A stretch of 64,000 nucleotides of DNA from Microterricola gilva (GTDB lineage: Bacteria > Actinomycetota > Actinomycetes > Actinomycetales > Microbacteriaceae). The DNA lies in the NCBI RefSeq assembly GCF_004217495.1, contig NZ_SHLC01000001.1, positions 3,596,001 to 3,660,000 on the forward strand, in the 5' to 3' direction. Under the pieces are notes generated by a model, which was given only the letters and a program-made list of their open reading frames with translations, was not told the origin of the DNA and did not search any database. How positions within the stretch are numbered: the first letter of the stretch is position 1; every line of letters begins with the position of its first letter. The translations under genes were made by a program, and so were the position numbers. Positions 1 through 8,393 of the stretch are shown one piece after another.

Positions 1-894
1 TTCGGTGACCCGTACCAGCTGGCTCCCGTTCCCGGAGACCCGGAGGAACGCGCCTACTACGCCGATCACTACCGCTCCATGTGGTTCTTCGACGCGAAGG
101 TCTGGCAGGAGGCCGGACTGCGCATCTTCGAGCTCACCGAGATCCACCGCCAGAACGACAGTGCGTTCAAGGGCATGCTGAATGCGGTGCGGCACGGCCG
201 CGTCACGGCCGAGATCGCCGGTGCGCTCAACGGCATGGGCGCCCGCCGGCCGTTGCCGGAAGAGGGCGCCATCACCCTGGCCACCCGCAACGACGCCGTC
301 AACCGCATCAATGCGAGCGCGCTGGCGCGGCTGCCCGGTGCCGCGCGCACGGCAGAGGCCGAGATCATGGGCGACTTCGGCGGCCGTGCCTACCCGGCCG
401 ACGCCAAGCTCGAGCTCAAGATCGGTGCGCAGGTGATGTTCCTCCGCAATGACAGCGCGATCGACGGCGGCCCGCGCTGGGTGAACGGCACGATCGGCAC
501 CGTGACGGAACTCAGCGACACCGTCGTCGTCGACATCGGCGGCGAGGAGCACGAGGTCGAGCCGGCGAGCTGGGAGAAGTTCAAATACAGCTACAACCCG
601 CTCACCAAGAAGCTCGTCAAAGACGTGGTGGCCGAGTTCTCGCAGTTCCCGCTCCGCCTCGCCTGGGCCGTGACGATCCACAAATCGCAGGGCGCCAGCT
701 ACGAGCGGGCGATCGTCGACCTCGGCAGCCGGGTCTTCAGCCCGGGGCAGACGTACGTCGCGCTCAGCCGACTGACCAGCCTGGAGGGGCTCTACCTCAC
801 GCGCCCGCTCCGCCCCAGCGACATCATCGTCGACGAGAATGTGCGCCGATTCATGTCTGAGGCCGAGCGCGAACGGCCCGTCACCGCACGCTGA
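1..894 (+). CDS. AAA/UvrD-Pif1-like DNA helicase, 5'-truncated
   Basis: C-terminal part of a superfamily 1 helicase; the gene begins before the window and is in frame from base 1. The first visible residues (FGDPYQLAPVPGD) are helicase motif III, where a Gln contacts the gamma-phosphate. Near the end come the TIHKSQG motif and the YVALSR motif VI, which couple ATP hydrolysis to DNA movement. The arrangement (motif III, then a beta-rich 1B/2B insert with NDSAIDGGPRWVNGT, then TIHKSQG and YVALSR) is that of RecD2/Pif1 proteins. The Walker A lies outside the window, so the full architecture cannot be checked. Expected role: 5'-3' DNA unwinding in repair or recombination. No partner gene is visible. 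Confidence 0.9.
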   Translation, partial: FGDPYQLAPVPGDPEERAYYADHYRSMWFFDAKVWQEAGLRIFELTEIHRQNDSAFKGMLNAVRHGRVTAEIAGALNGMGARRPLPEEGAITLATRNDAVNRINASALARLPGAARTAEAEIMGDFGGRAYPADAKLELKIGAQVMFLRNDSAIDGGPRWVNGTIGTVTELSDTVVVDIGGEEHEVEPASWEKFKYSYNPLTKKLVKDVVAEFSQFPLRLAWAVTIHKSQGASYERAIVDLGSRVFSPGQTYVALSRLTSLEGLYLTRPLRPSDIIVDENVRRFMSEAERERPVTAR

Positions 895-974
895 GTCCAG
901 GCACTCCGCGCGCCGACCGCACCCCGTGCCGTAACGGTGCGATCTCGTTCTCGGCATGCTCTCAGGACGGGCGG

Positions 975-980
975 TAGAAT
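975..980 (+). promoter_or_regulatory. -10 hexamer TAGAAT for the serine-hydrolase-like gene
   Basis: TAGAAT lies upstream of the lipoprotein gene and predicts a transcript start near 987. That leaves no room for a ribosome site before ATG 996, but does leave the GAGGGGG at 1011-1017 in front of TTG 1023. No convincing -35 is seen. Confidence 0.4.
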
Positions 981-1022
981 CCCCTCATACGGGGGATGTT
1001 TTTGCGCAACGAGGGGGCTCGA

Positions 1023-2315
1023 TTGAACGCACAGAGTAAACGGGGCAGGCGGAGGCGGCTGTTCGCGGCCGGCGCCATGGTGCTGCTGACGGTGGGATTG
1101 GCGGCGTGTTCGGCGGATGTCGGAGCCGTCGTGCCCGAGCTGCCGAAACAACACGATGGGCCGCTGCCGCAGGCGATGACCGAGCAGCTCGACGCGGCGC
1201 TCGCCCAGGCGATCGCCTGGTCTGCGTCATCCGGGGCCATTGCCGGGGTGTGGGCCCCGTGGGGCGGCGAGTGGACCAGCGCCCAGGGCGTGAGCACCGT
1301 GGGAGGCTCGACCCCGCTCAGCAGGGACATGCACTTCCGCAGCGCTGCCGGTGACCGGCCAATGGTCTGCACGGTGATGCTCGAGTTGGCGGATGCCGGC
1401 ACGCTCTCGGTGAGCGACCCGGTCGCGAAGTACCTGCCGGACCAGCCGGGGCTGGAGGGCATCACCCTCGGCCAGCTCTGCCAGGGCACGGCGGGCCTCG
1501 CCGACTACCGGGCGCAGTTCCAGGCGCAGTTTGTGAACAATCCGACGCGGGAATGGTCGGGCATCGAGCTGATCTCCGGCGGACTCGCCGCGGCCAGGAC
1601 GGAGCCTGGCACCACCTGGCAGGATTCCGCGACGGCGATCGGCGTGCTCGGCCTGGCGCTGACGGCGGCGAGCGGCCAGAGCTGGTCTGAGCTGTACGAC
1701 GACTACATCTTCACTCCGCTCGGCCTGAGCGAGACCAGTGTGCCAGTCGGCGACGATCTCACCATCGCGTCGCCGGCGCCCCACGGCTATGCAGCAGCGG
1801 TGAACGCGGATGGTTCCCGGGACTGCGCCGTGATGCACGATGAGACGAAGCTCTCACCCTCGCTCTCCGGCGTGACCGGCGGCGTCGTCTCGACTCTCGA
1901 CGAGCTCAAGCACTGGTCGCAGGTGCTGGCGGAGGGGAGCCTGCTGAGCAAGCGATCGGCCGACGCCCAGCTGGCCACGATCTCGCTCGGCGGCGATTCC
2001 CCGACGTGGAAGGGTTACGGCCTCGGGGTGCAGACGCTCGGACCCCTTGTCGGTCATGACGGTGAGATCTCCGGGTTCCTGACCGCGGCGTACACCGATC
2101 CGCAGACCGGCTTCACCGTCGTGGTGATGCTCAACAACTCGACGGCAGGCAAGGGCTTCGCCCAGCAGCTGGCCATGCAGTTGGCCTCGATCGCCTCGAA
2201 GGCCCCGGCGGCCGGTGGGGCGAGCGCTCCGGTGCTCGAGCTGCCGTGGTCGGCGGAGCAGGCGACCGCCGCGCTGCAGGCCGCTGCGGTGTGCCAGCCG
2301 GCCCCGGCGGGCTAG
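1023..2315 (+). CDS. Serine-hydrolase/beta-lactamase-fold lipoprotein, catalytic motifs lost
   Basis: 430-aa exported lipoprotein of the class C beta-lactamase/DD-peptidase fold. An Arg-rich n-region, a hydrophobic segment and the lipobox LAAC predict lipid anchoring on the outer membrane face. The fold is clear from FRSAAGDRPMVCTVMLEL (usual FRIGSVTK...), ITLGQLCQGTAGLADY and GHDGEISGF. The SxxK motif is AGDR here (Ala codon 1347, Arg codon 1356), the YxN motif reads DSA, and only the HxG motif survives. Hydrolysis by the normal mechanism is therefore unlikely, and a binding or sensing role is inferred. TTG 1023 is preferred because GAGGGGG sits 6 nt ahead; ATG 996 is the alternative start. 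The gene appears monocistronic. Confidence 0.85.
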   Translation: MNAQSKRGRRRRLFAAGAMVLLTVGLAACSADVGAVVPELPKQHDGPLPQAMTEQLDAALAQAIAWSASSGAIAGVWAPWGGEWTSAQGVSTVGGSTPLSRDMHFRSAAGDRPMVCTVMLELADAGTLSVSDPVAKYLPDQPGLEGITLGQLCQGTAGLADYRAQFQAQFVNNPTREWSGIELISGGLAAARTEPGTTWQDSATAIGVLGLALTAASGQSWSELYDDYIFTPLGLSETSVPVGDDLTIASPAPHGYAAAVNADGSRDCAVMHDETKLSPSLSGVTGGVVSTLDELKHWSQVLAEGSLLSKRSADAQLATISLGGDSPTWKGYGLGVQTLGPLVGHDGEISGFLTAAYTDPQTGFTVVVMLNNSTAGKGFAQQLAMQLASIASKAPAAGGASAPVLELPWSAEQATAALQAAAVCQPAPAG

Positions 2316-2357
2316 CCACCGCAGGCATCCGTTCGGCGCGCGTCTCGCCAGGATCCG

Positions 2358-2416
2358 TTGAGAGCGGTCAAATGGCCGCTTTGTAACGATTCAAGTGACC
2401 ATTTGGCCGCTCTCAA
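2358..2416. repeat. Near-perfect 20-bp inverted repeat, intergenic
   Basis: Arms 2358-2377 and 2397-2416 pair over 20 bp with one G.U wobble and one mismatch, around a 19-nt A+T-richer loop. It lies between the convergent lipoprotein and flotillin genes, upstream of a separate, more typical terminator. No T-run follows on the + strand. It could terminate the lipoprotein transcript or be a dispersed intergenic repeat. Confidence 0.6.
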
Positions 2417-2457
2417 TGGACTGGGCGGGCGAAGGACGGGGCCGGCGGGGACGCAAA

Positions 2458-2489
2458 GGGCGGCGCTCCCACGAGTGGGAACGCCGCCC
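2458..2489 (-). terminator. Rho-independent terminator of the flotillin gene
   Basis: A 15-bp G+C-rich stem (arms 2458-2472 and 2475-2489, one mismatch) with a 2-nt loop lies 18 nt after the flotillin stop codon. On the minus strand it is followed by a short T run. Confidence 0.75.
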
Positions 2490-2506
2490 TCGGCATGCCT
2501 GCTGGG

Positions 2507-4318
2507 CTACTTGGCGCGGCCGGCCTTGAACTTGGCGCTGACCCGGGTGAGGATCTGGCTGGCCAGCTCGGGGTCGATCCCGTGTTCAGCGGCAAAGGCG
2601 TCGAGGGTTGCACGGTTCGGTGCGGGCACGGCGCCTGTGGCCTGCACCTGCTGGGCCGCGGCGGTCTCGGCTGCGGCGATGGCCTGTGCCACCACCGGGT
2701 CGACGGGGCCGGATGCCGCGGCGGCGCGCTCGACCGGCGGCGCAACGGGTGCCACGGCCGGCGCAGCCGGGGCAACGGGAGAGGCAACGGGAGCGGCAAC
2801 GGGAGCCGCAGCCGCAGGTGCCGCGACGACCTTCGGCGCCGCGACCAGCTCCGGCGCCGATGCGGCGCCGGCCGATGCGGCCTTCTTGCCCGCGCCGGAG
2901 CGCGAACCCGCTGAGCCAGAGTCTGTTCCGGCGCCCGCCCGGTCACGCCCGGCGACGGCGCCGCCGACAGCGCCGCCGGCCGCCCCGCCGACGACCGAGT
3001 TCAGCAGCTCGCGCACGCCGACGCCCATCGTGGACTTGAGCACGGAGTCGACCTCGCTGAAGCCGCTGGCCACATTCTTGGAGAGCTGCGATGCGCCGTC
3101 GGTCGAGATGACAGTGAGCTGATCGATGTTGCCCATCGGGGCGGCGATCTCGTGCGCGATCAGGGGCAGGGACTCGATCATGCGCAGCTGGATGAGGGCG
3201 TCGGACTGTTCGGCGACGGCCTGCGCCGACAGGCGCGTGGCCTCGGCCTCCGCCTTGCCTCTGGCGAGGATCGAGCCGGCCTCGGCCTCACCCTCGACCC
3301 GCACGGCCTCAGCGGCGGCGACACGGGAGTCGCGCGAGGAGTTGGCGGCGGCGACCGCGGCGGCGGCCTGTGCCTCTGCGGTCACGCGGATGCGGTAGCT
3401 CTCGGCATCCGCCACCGCGTTGACCTCGGACTCGAGCTCGGCCTTCTTCAGCTGGGCGCGCTTCTGTGCGGTGAGCTCCTGCTGCTCGATGATGTTCTGC
3501 TGCGCGGTGGCTTCGGCCAGCGGGCGGGCGGCCTCGGACTCGGCCGCGGCGCGGTCGGTGTCGAGCTTCAGCGCTGCGCGACGCAGGGCGAGCGTGGCCT
3601 CGGCCTCGGCAACGGCCTGCTCGGCGGCGATGGCGGCCTGGCGGGCCTCACGGGTCGATGCGGCCTCGGCCACCTCGGCCGCCGCGCGCACCTTGGCCTG
3701 CTCGGCGCGACCGATGTCGTTGATGTAGTTGTTGTCGTCGGTGATGCCCTTGATCTCGAAGGAGTCGACGTCGAGGCCCTGGTTCGCGAGCGATTCGCGG
3801 GCGGTCGAGAGCACCGTCGCACCGAGTTCGTCGCGACGCTGGATGATCGTCATCACGTCGGTGGCGCCGATCGATGCGCGCAGCGAACCGGAGAGCACCT
3901 CCTGTGCGAAGGAGTCGATGTTCTTGTCCTGGCCGAGGAAGCGCTGGGCGGCGGCCAGAATCGAGGCGTGCTCCTCGCCGACCTTGACGATGGCGACGGC
4001 GTCGACGGTGATCGTGACACCGTTGCGGTCCTGAGCGAGGGCCGTGACCTCGATCGCGCGGGAGCGCAGCTCGAGCTTGTGCACCTTCTGGAAGAACGGC
4101 GTGATGAATACGCCCTGGCCGACGACGATGCGCTGGCCGGATGTCTCGCGCGCCTGCCCGTCGACGACGGTGCGCTTCGAGCGCTTGCCCGTGATGATCA
4201 GGGCCTCGTCCGGCCCTGCGTTCTTGTAGAGCGTCTTGCTGTAGATCAGGGCGATGATCAAGACGATGACGACGGCGCCGATGATTGCGGGAATCGGGCC
4301 GAACCAGAAGTCGAACAC
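2507..4318 (-). CDS. Flotillin-like SPFH/band-7 membrane scaffold protein
   Basis: 603-aa flotillin homologue, an inner-leaflet scaffold of ordered membrane domains. Residues about 8-28 form one hydrophobic hairpin/TM segment (PAIIGAVVIVLIIALIY). They are followed by the SPFH domain to about residue 190 (ITPFFQKVHKLELRSRAIEV, ITVDAVAIVKVG) and a long Ala/Glu-rich coiled coil to about 400 (repeated EAE/AEA, LTAQKRAQLKKAELESEV). Then come the conserved IESLPLIAHEIAAPMGNID region, an Ala/Pro linker and a short C-terminal helical domain. The Ala/Pro tail makes it longer than typical 480-530-aa flotillins. GTG 4318 is chosen because AAGGA lies about 6 nt upstream; longer in-frame extensions lack a ribosome site. 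It is a single gene with its own terminator. Confidence 0.92.
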   Translation of the reverse strand: MFDFWFGPIPAIIGAVVIVLIIALIYSKTLYKNAGPDEALIITGKRSKRTVVDGQARETSGQRIVVGQGVFITPFFQKVHKLELRSRAIEVTALAQDRNGVTITVDAVAIVKVGEEHASILAAAQRFLGQDKNIDSFAQEVLSGSLRASIGATDVMTIIQRRDELGATVLSTARESLANQGLDVDSFEIKGITDDNNYINDIGRAEQAKVRAAAEVAEAASTREARQAAIAAEQAVAEAEATLALRRAALKLDTDRAAAESEAARPLAEATAQQNIIEQQELTAQKRAQLKKAELESEVNAVADAESYRIRVTAEAQAAAAVAAANSSRDSRVAAAEAVRVEGEAEAGSILARGKAEAEATRLSAQAVAEQSDALIQLRMIESLPLIAHEIAAPMGNIDQLTVISTDGASQLSKNVASGFSEVDSVLKSTMGVGVRELLNSVVGGAAGGAVGGAVAGRDRAGAGTDSGSAGSRSGAGKKAASAGAASAPELVAAPKVVAAPAAAAPVAAPVASPVAPAAPAVAPVAPPVERAAAASGPVDPVVAQAIAAAETAAAQQVQATGAVPAPNRATLDAFAAEHGIDPELASQILTRVSAKFKAGRAK

Positions 4319-4431
4319 AAGGGTCCTTTCGATGGGAGAGGGCCGCAGGGCGACGGTTGAGCATGCGCCCCCCAGCACGTTCCATCGAATCCTTGCAGCA
4401 ATTGCCGCCGGGCGCGACCCGCGCGCGCCCG

Positions 4432-5532
4432 TCAGGCTGTCTGCTGTGCTTCGCTCTCCTGCGTCATCGAGAACAATGCAGCCAGACCCGGTTGTCCGCC
4501 GGTGCGGTGGGCTCTCCGTTGCCGTTCGGCCCCCGTCCCGTCCGCGAGCATGCGCTGCAGCTGCCGTTCGACCTCGTCGCGGTCGCCGCTCTCATCGAGG
4601 GCGTCTCCGATGAACGTCACGAGCCCGGCCACCGCCGCGCGCGCCGGCACGACGTCGCCGGAGAGAGCGTCGAACACCCCGTTCGACGTGCCGTCACGGG
4701 CGGAAAGCCAGAGCGCGGCATCGATCAACTCGCCGGGGTGGTCGGGAACGCTCACCGGTGGGCGCGCCGTGACCGTCGCCACGAGGGCCCGTGCGAGCGC
4801 GGCAAGCAGCACAGTGTCCTGCGCGCGCAACTGCGCGTCGAACACTCGGATCTCGATGGTCGGGTACCTCTCCGACAGGCGCGCCCCCCATGCGATCGTG
4901 GGCAGGTCCAGAATTGCCCCGCTCTTCACCAGGCGCTGTGTCCTGCTCGCGTAATCATCGGCATCACGGAAAAGCGGCGGGACGCCTGCGACACCCCAGC
5001 GCCGCAGCACCAGGCCCCGCCAGCTGCCGAAGCCGGTGTCTGCGCCCATCCAGAACGGCGAGTTCGCGCCGAGGGCGAGCAGCACAGGCAGCCACGGGCG
5101 CAACCCGTTGAGCGCGCGGATGCCGGCATCCCGATCGGCCACCTCGACGTGTACGTGAACCGCATTGATCTGGTGTTCGTTCACCATCGCGCGGATGTCG
5201 GACCGCACGCGCGCGTAGCGGGCGTCCGGTGTGAGCGGCGGATCGATACCGGTGTCGAATGGCATGCCGGTGCCAGCGGCAACCGCGTCGAATCGAGCGG
5301 AGAGCGAGCCGAGGGCCGAGCGAAACGCGCCGAGGTGGCTCAGTGCCTCGTCCAGCCGGGTGCAGATGGGGGAGGAGTACTCAATCTGGGAGGCGAGGAA
5401 CTCGTGATGAACGAAGTCGCCGAGAACCGCATCCTGCGCGAGCAGTTCACGCAGACCCTCGGCGCGGGCGACCGGCGACAGTCGCCACGGGTCGAGCAGC
5501 ATGAACTCTTCCTCGATGCCGAACCGGACCAT
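4432..5532 (-). CDS. YbdK-type glutamate-cysteine ligase family (carboxylate-amine ligase)
   Basis: 366-aa member of the GCS2/YbdK family of ATP-dependent carboxylate-amine ligases. It starts with the hallmark FGIEEEFML (metal/ATP-binding Glu cluster). Family motifs IEYSSP, INAVHVHVEV, LLALGANSPFWMGADTGFGSWR and IEIRVFDAQ follow in order. Length fits the 360-380-aa family. E. coli YbdK has weak gamma-glutamylcysteine synthetase activity, but the true substrate is often unknown, so a glutathione role should not be assumed in an actinobacterium that probably makes mycothiol. A ribosome site AGAGGGGG precedes ATG 5532. It stands alone between the flotillin gene and a group of small genes. Confidence 0.9.
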   Translation of the reverse strand: MVRFGIEEEFMLLDPWRLSPVARAEGLRELLAQDAVLGDFVHHEFLASQIEYSSPICTRLDEALSHLGAFRSALGSLSARFDAVAAGTGMPFDTGIDPPLTPDARYARVRSDIRAMVNEHQINAVHVHVEVADRDAGIRALNGLRPWLPVLLALGANSPFWMGADTGFGSWRGLVLRRWGVAGVPPLFRDADDYASRTQRLVKSGAILDLPTIAWGARLSERYPTIEIRVFDAQLRAQDTVLLAALARALVATVTARPPVSVPDHPGELIDAALWLSARDGTSNGVFDALSGDVVPARAAVAGLVTFIGDALDESGDRDEVERQLQRMLADGTGAERQRRAHRTGGQPGLAALFSMTQESEAQQTA

Positions 5533-5620
5533 GGCGGCCCCCTCTCAAAGCGAAGCTTTGCGCCGCGGTCTCGTCGCCGGCGATGTGTCCCTGTCAGTGT
5601 CTCCCCGAGGCGACCTGCCG

Positions 5621-5881
5621 TCAATGGCTGCGCAACATTGAGATGAGCTCGCTCTTTCGCCTCCCTGAGTAGTGGTGCAGGCCGAGTTCTTTCGCCCGCT
5701 TCCGCAATGCGGAAACCGTCCAATCCTCGTAGTCCCCGGACTGGCCGCCGCGGCGGCCGATGGTCGCCCGCCCCTCTGCGGCCGCCGCGTTCGAGATGCG
5801 GGCGGCCTTCTCCTTCGATGCGCCGTCGCGACGGAGCTCCTCGTAGAGCTCAGGGTCTTTCAGTCTCGGGTTTCCCGGCAT
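5621..5881 (-). CDS. Small DUF7218-like protein with Rho-N/SAP-type C-terminus
   Basis: 86-aa basic protein. The N-terminal part (NPRLKDPELYEELRRDGAS, then KEKAARISNAAAA) resembles actinobacterial DUF7218 proteins. The C-terminal 35 residues (WTVSALRKRAKELGL...GRRKSELISMLR) match the helix-extended-loop-helix of Rho N-terminal/SAP domains that bind nucleic acid. The start at 5881 lies 2 nt after the stop of the upstream membrane protein gene, so the two are probably co-transcribed and translationally coupled. Function is unknown; a stress-related nucleic-acid-binding role is inferred only from the domain. Confidence 0.75.
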   Translation of the reverse strand: MPGNPRLKDPELYEELRRDGASKEKAARISNAAAAEGRATIGRRGGQSGDYEDWTVSALRKRAKELGLHHYSGRRKSELISMLRSH

Positions 5882-5883
5882 TG

Positions 5884-6048
5884 CTAGACGTTGTTGCGCC
5901 CGCTCAGCGAACGGATCAGCCACGCGATGATCGCGATCACCGCCAGGATGATCCCGACCCAGAGCAGGAAGTTCAGCGATTGGACCAGACCTCCCGTGAT
6001 CGCGAGAATGACAGCGACAACGATGACGATGATCAGCAAGATGTTCAT
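5884..6048 (-). CDS. Small two-helix membrane protein, 54 aa
   Basis: Very hydrophobic 54-residue protein with two predicted membrane helices (roughly 2-19 and 27-45) and a short basic tail ending RSLSGRNNV. The start is fixed by a strong GGAGG 6 nt before ATG 6048. It is followed at 2 nt by the DUF7218-like gene. Similar small proteins are common in Microbacteriaceae, but I cannot assign a function. Confidence 0.75.
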   Translation of the reverse strand: MNILLIIVIVVAVILAITGGLVQSLNFLLWVGIILAVIAIIAWLIRSLSGRNNV

Positions 6049-6232
6049 GGGGTGCCTCCGTGTTCGCAGTGCAGTAGGCATGCGCGGCTCACGACGTGGC
6101 CGCGCGCTGAGCCTCAACGGTGTCAGGCACCGGCCGGCGCGGCAAGGGGCTTGACAGGGGCGCGCGATAGCCGCGGCGCCCCTGTTGCTTTGACATCCGA
6201 CGTGGCAGTGTGGACAGTGATGAGGAGGCGCC

Positions 6233-6445
6233 ATGGCAGCCGAACACATTGCAATCGAACACTGGTGGCCGCAGCTGATCGCGGCAAGCAAACACCGGAT
6301 CCAACGGGACCTGGACGCGCCATTGGCCGATGAGATCGTCCGTCAGATCGAGGCGATCGTCGGCCGCGACATCGACGGTGAAGGCTGGGTGTTGACCGAG
6401 TGGGAGAAGGACTTCATCCGGACGCAGGGCGAGCCGGTCGACTGA
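6233..6445 (+). CDS. Hypothetical small acidic protein, 70 aa
   Basis: 70-aa soluble protein beginning MAAEHIAIEHWWPQLIAASK, predicted mostly helical (WWPQLIAASKHRIQRDLDAP, then ADEIVRQIEAIVGR), with no cysteines or membrane segment. GAGGAGG lies 5 nt before ATG 6233, a strong ribosome site that supports a real gene. It is divergent from the small membrane protein gene across a 184-nt gap that must hold both promoters. I do not recognise the family. Confidence 0.65.
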   Translation: MAAEHIAIEHWWPQLIAASKHRIQRDLDAPLADEIVRQIEAIVGRDIDGEGWVLTEWEKDFIRTQGEPVD

Positions 6446-6521
6446 CTCGAACGCCCAGCGCAGACCGAACGTTCTCGACCGACAACGGCCCCGAACGTCA
6501 GCGACAGCTCTGACGCGCCGA

Positions 6522-6785
6522 TCAGTCGTCGAGCGTGTCGCGGAGCTTGGGTGCGAGCGCGATGTCGTGCGCTACCCGTGCTGCCTCGACGCTTGAGATG
6601 TCGAGACCGCTCTCGGCGAAGCGCGCGATCAGGGTCGCACTGATCATCGCCTCCGCCCGCCCGCTGAACTCTGTGCTCGTGCGAGCGATGATGTCGGCGA
6701 CCTTCTGCGCCTCGGTCATCTGATGGTCCTCCGTGAGTGGCTGGTCGCGTTGTGCGGCCGTGCCGGCCCCGCTGGATTCAGGCAT
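6522..6785 (-). CDS. Hypothetical protein, 87 aa, three-helix Asp/Ala-rich
   Basis: Soluble 87-aa protein. After a polar N-terminal tail, the core (EAQKVADIIARTSTEFSGR, then AEAMISATLIARFAESGL) is amphipathic helix, ending DTLDD. ATG 6785 is chosen over TTG 6791 because GAGGAG stands 6 nt before the ATG. No family is recognised and no neighbour on the same strand suggests an operon. Confidence 0.6.
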   Translation of the reverse strand: MPESSGAGTAAQRDQPLTEDHQMTEAQKVADIIARTSTEFSGRAEAMISATLIARFAESGLDISSVEAARVAHDIALAPKLRDTLDD

Positions 6786-7137
6786 CGTCAACTCCTCGTG
6801 CAGTGTCGTCCCTGCCTGTCAACGCTAGGCGAGAGACGGTGCAGCCGAAAGGGGGTACGTCGAAGCCGCCGACCTCGGACGGGGAGCAGGCGAGAGTTTC
6901 GTAGCTTTCTTCACAGATCTGCCTGTGGATAAGAATGTGTGAACACGTGTGCAAACGCCGGAAACAGGGGCGCTCAGCATGTGCACTTGGCTGTGGATAA
7001 CCACTTTGAACAGGCTGTGAATGGATGTCGCATCCTCACGGGGTTCGGGGGTGCTGCGCCGGTGCACGTGCGGGTGAGTGTCGAATGACATTTCGAAGCG
7101 GCATCCATCTTCGCGCTCACGCCGCAGTGACGATGCG
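6786..7137. promoter_or_regulatory. Gene-free 352-bp stretch with two exact DnaA boxes
   Basis: TGTGGATAA, the exact complement of the DnaA box TTATCCACA, occurs at 6924-6932 and 6992-7000. Weaker variants lie nearby (TGTGTGAAC around 6937, TGTGAATGG at 7016). The region is locally A+T-richer than its flanks. No dnaA, dnaN or other origin gene is next to it, so it more likely titrates DnaA or controls the flanking genes than acts as oriC. No other gene is seen here. Confidence 0.4.
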
Positions 7138-7623
7138 TCATGGACGCTGCTGCAGTGCGTAGGTGGCAAGCACCGTGCGGCCGGCCGCGTGCGCGCGCGG
7201 CAGCATGTCGACGATCGCGATCTGACTGAGCGTGAGCTCCTCGCCGGCGTTCACCCTGGCGAGGCCTTTGATGGTGACATGCGGGCGAAAACCGTCCCCC
7301 GTGAATGCCGGTTCCTCCGGCGTGGTCGCGAACGGGCGCACCGCGTCGATGAGCGTCCGGTGCAGCTCCGTCAGCGCGGGGTGCTCGCGCACCAGCGTGA
7401 CGGGGATGTCATGGCGGCGACCGAACAACTCGTCGTGGTCGGCCACGACGCGGAGTGCTCCATGCTCGGCACAGGCGGTGGCCACGGCATCCGCGATCGC
7501 GGCGGGTTCTGCACTACTGAGGAACGGCGGCAACACGGTGATGTGCAGAGGCCAGTCCCGCACCGCGAAGCTGTCGCCGACGCCCAGGGGGATGAGTGGC
7601 AAGACGATGACGAGGCGCGACAT
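7138..7623 (-). CDS. 2'-5' RNA ligase / 2H phosphoesterase family protein
   Basis: 161-aa LigT/CPDase-like 2H phosphoesterase. The two signature motifs are LHITV (residues about 26-30) and PHVTI (about 112-116); each His with its Thr forms half of the symmetric active site that acts on 2',3'-cyclic or 2'-5' phosphodiester bonds. Size and spacing fit the compact bacterial family. Reaction in vivo is unknown. It lies 9 nt after the GNAT gene on the same strand, so the two probably form a short operon. Confidence 0.8.
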   Translation of the reverse strand: MSRLVIVLPLIPLGVGDSFAVRDWPLHITVLPPFLSSAEPAAIADAVATACAEHGALRVVADHDELFGRRHDIPVTLVREHPALTELHRTLIDAVRPFATTPEEPAFTGDGFRPHVTIKGLARVNAGEELTLSQIAIVDMLPRAHAAGRTVLATYALQQRP

Positions 7624-7632
7624 GCGCCGAGT

Positions 7633-8295
7633 CTAGGCCCGCTTCGCGCTCGTGCCCGTCCGCAGCATCCGATGGGTGAGCTGAAGACGCCAGCGGCCAT
7701 GCGAGCAGCGTTGCCGAAGGAAGCCGAGTCGATCGGCCAGCACCAGTGATCGCACATTGCGCTCGTCGATGACCGCGGATGCCGTCGTCGCCCGCAGCTC
7801 GGTGAACGCGAACGCCAACAGGGCACCCGCCGCCTCGGCGGCGTAGCCGTGGCCGGAGTAGGCGCTGCCGAGCAGCCAGCCGGCCTCCACCTCGCGCTGC
7901 TCCTGCGCGACAACGCGGAGGTGCATCGAGACGTCGCCGATCAGTGTGCCGTCGCGTTCCACCGCCAGTGCGAGGAAGTCATCGCGCCGGGCGAGAACCG
8001 TGCTCACGGTGCGCCGGCGGAGATGCGTCAACGACTGCTCCCGCGTGCGCTCCGGCCAGGGCAGGAAGCGGAGCACCTCTGGGTCCGACTGGATCGCGTA
8101 CCACGCGTCGGCATCGGCCATGGTGTGCGGGCGCAGCGTGAGCCGGCTCGTCCGAATCGTCGGAGCGAACACCGCCCGCTCCAGTGTGCGGTCGGCCGCC
8201 AGCTCAGCCCTGGCCGCGGCGTACCCGCCGGCTGCTCGCGCGGAGTCGATCGCGGTGCCGCGCGTGGACGCAGTCCGGGCTGCGGTGAGTGACAT
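7633..8295 (-). CDS. GNAT family N-acetyltransferase (RimJ-like)
   Basis: 220-aa acetyl-CoA-dependent acetyltransferase of the RimJ/RimL group. A variable N-terminal 40 residues precede TSRLTLRPHTMADADAWY, the typical RimJ-like beginning. The beta4 strand and pyrophosphate loop appear as VEAGWLLGSAYSGHGYAAEAA, with a relaxed Q/R-x-x-G-x-G/A loop. VIDERNVRSLVLADRLGF is the common C-terminal signature (Asn, Ser and LGF). The acceptor could be a ribosomal protein or a small molecule; the sequence does not tell. ATG 8295 follows a -10-like TACCGT by 7 nt, so the message may be leaderless; GTG 8304 is the alternative start. Confidence 0.8.
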   Translation of the reverse strand: MSLTAARTASTRGTAIDSARAAGGYAAARAELAADRTLERAVFAPTIRTSRLTLRPHTMADADAWYAIQSDPEVLRFLPWPERTREQSLTHLRRRTVSTVLARRDDFLALAVERDGTLIGDVSMHLRVVAQEQREVEAGWLLGSAYSGHGYAAEAAGALLAFAFTELRATTASAVIDERNVRSLVLADRLGFLRQRCSHGRWRLQLTHRMLRTGTSAKRA

Positions 8296-8393
8296 GCCGC
8301 ACACGGTAACGCCCCGAGGTGTGGCGCGATCATGCGTTTATTTGAAGCTGCTATGAATCGGGCAGTCGCCCTTCGGGATGGGTATGGGCGTGC

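Noticed and set aside
6924-7000. Replication origin
   Set aside because: Only two exact DnaA boxes, and no dnaA, dnaN, rpmH or gyrB neighbours.
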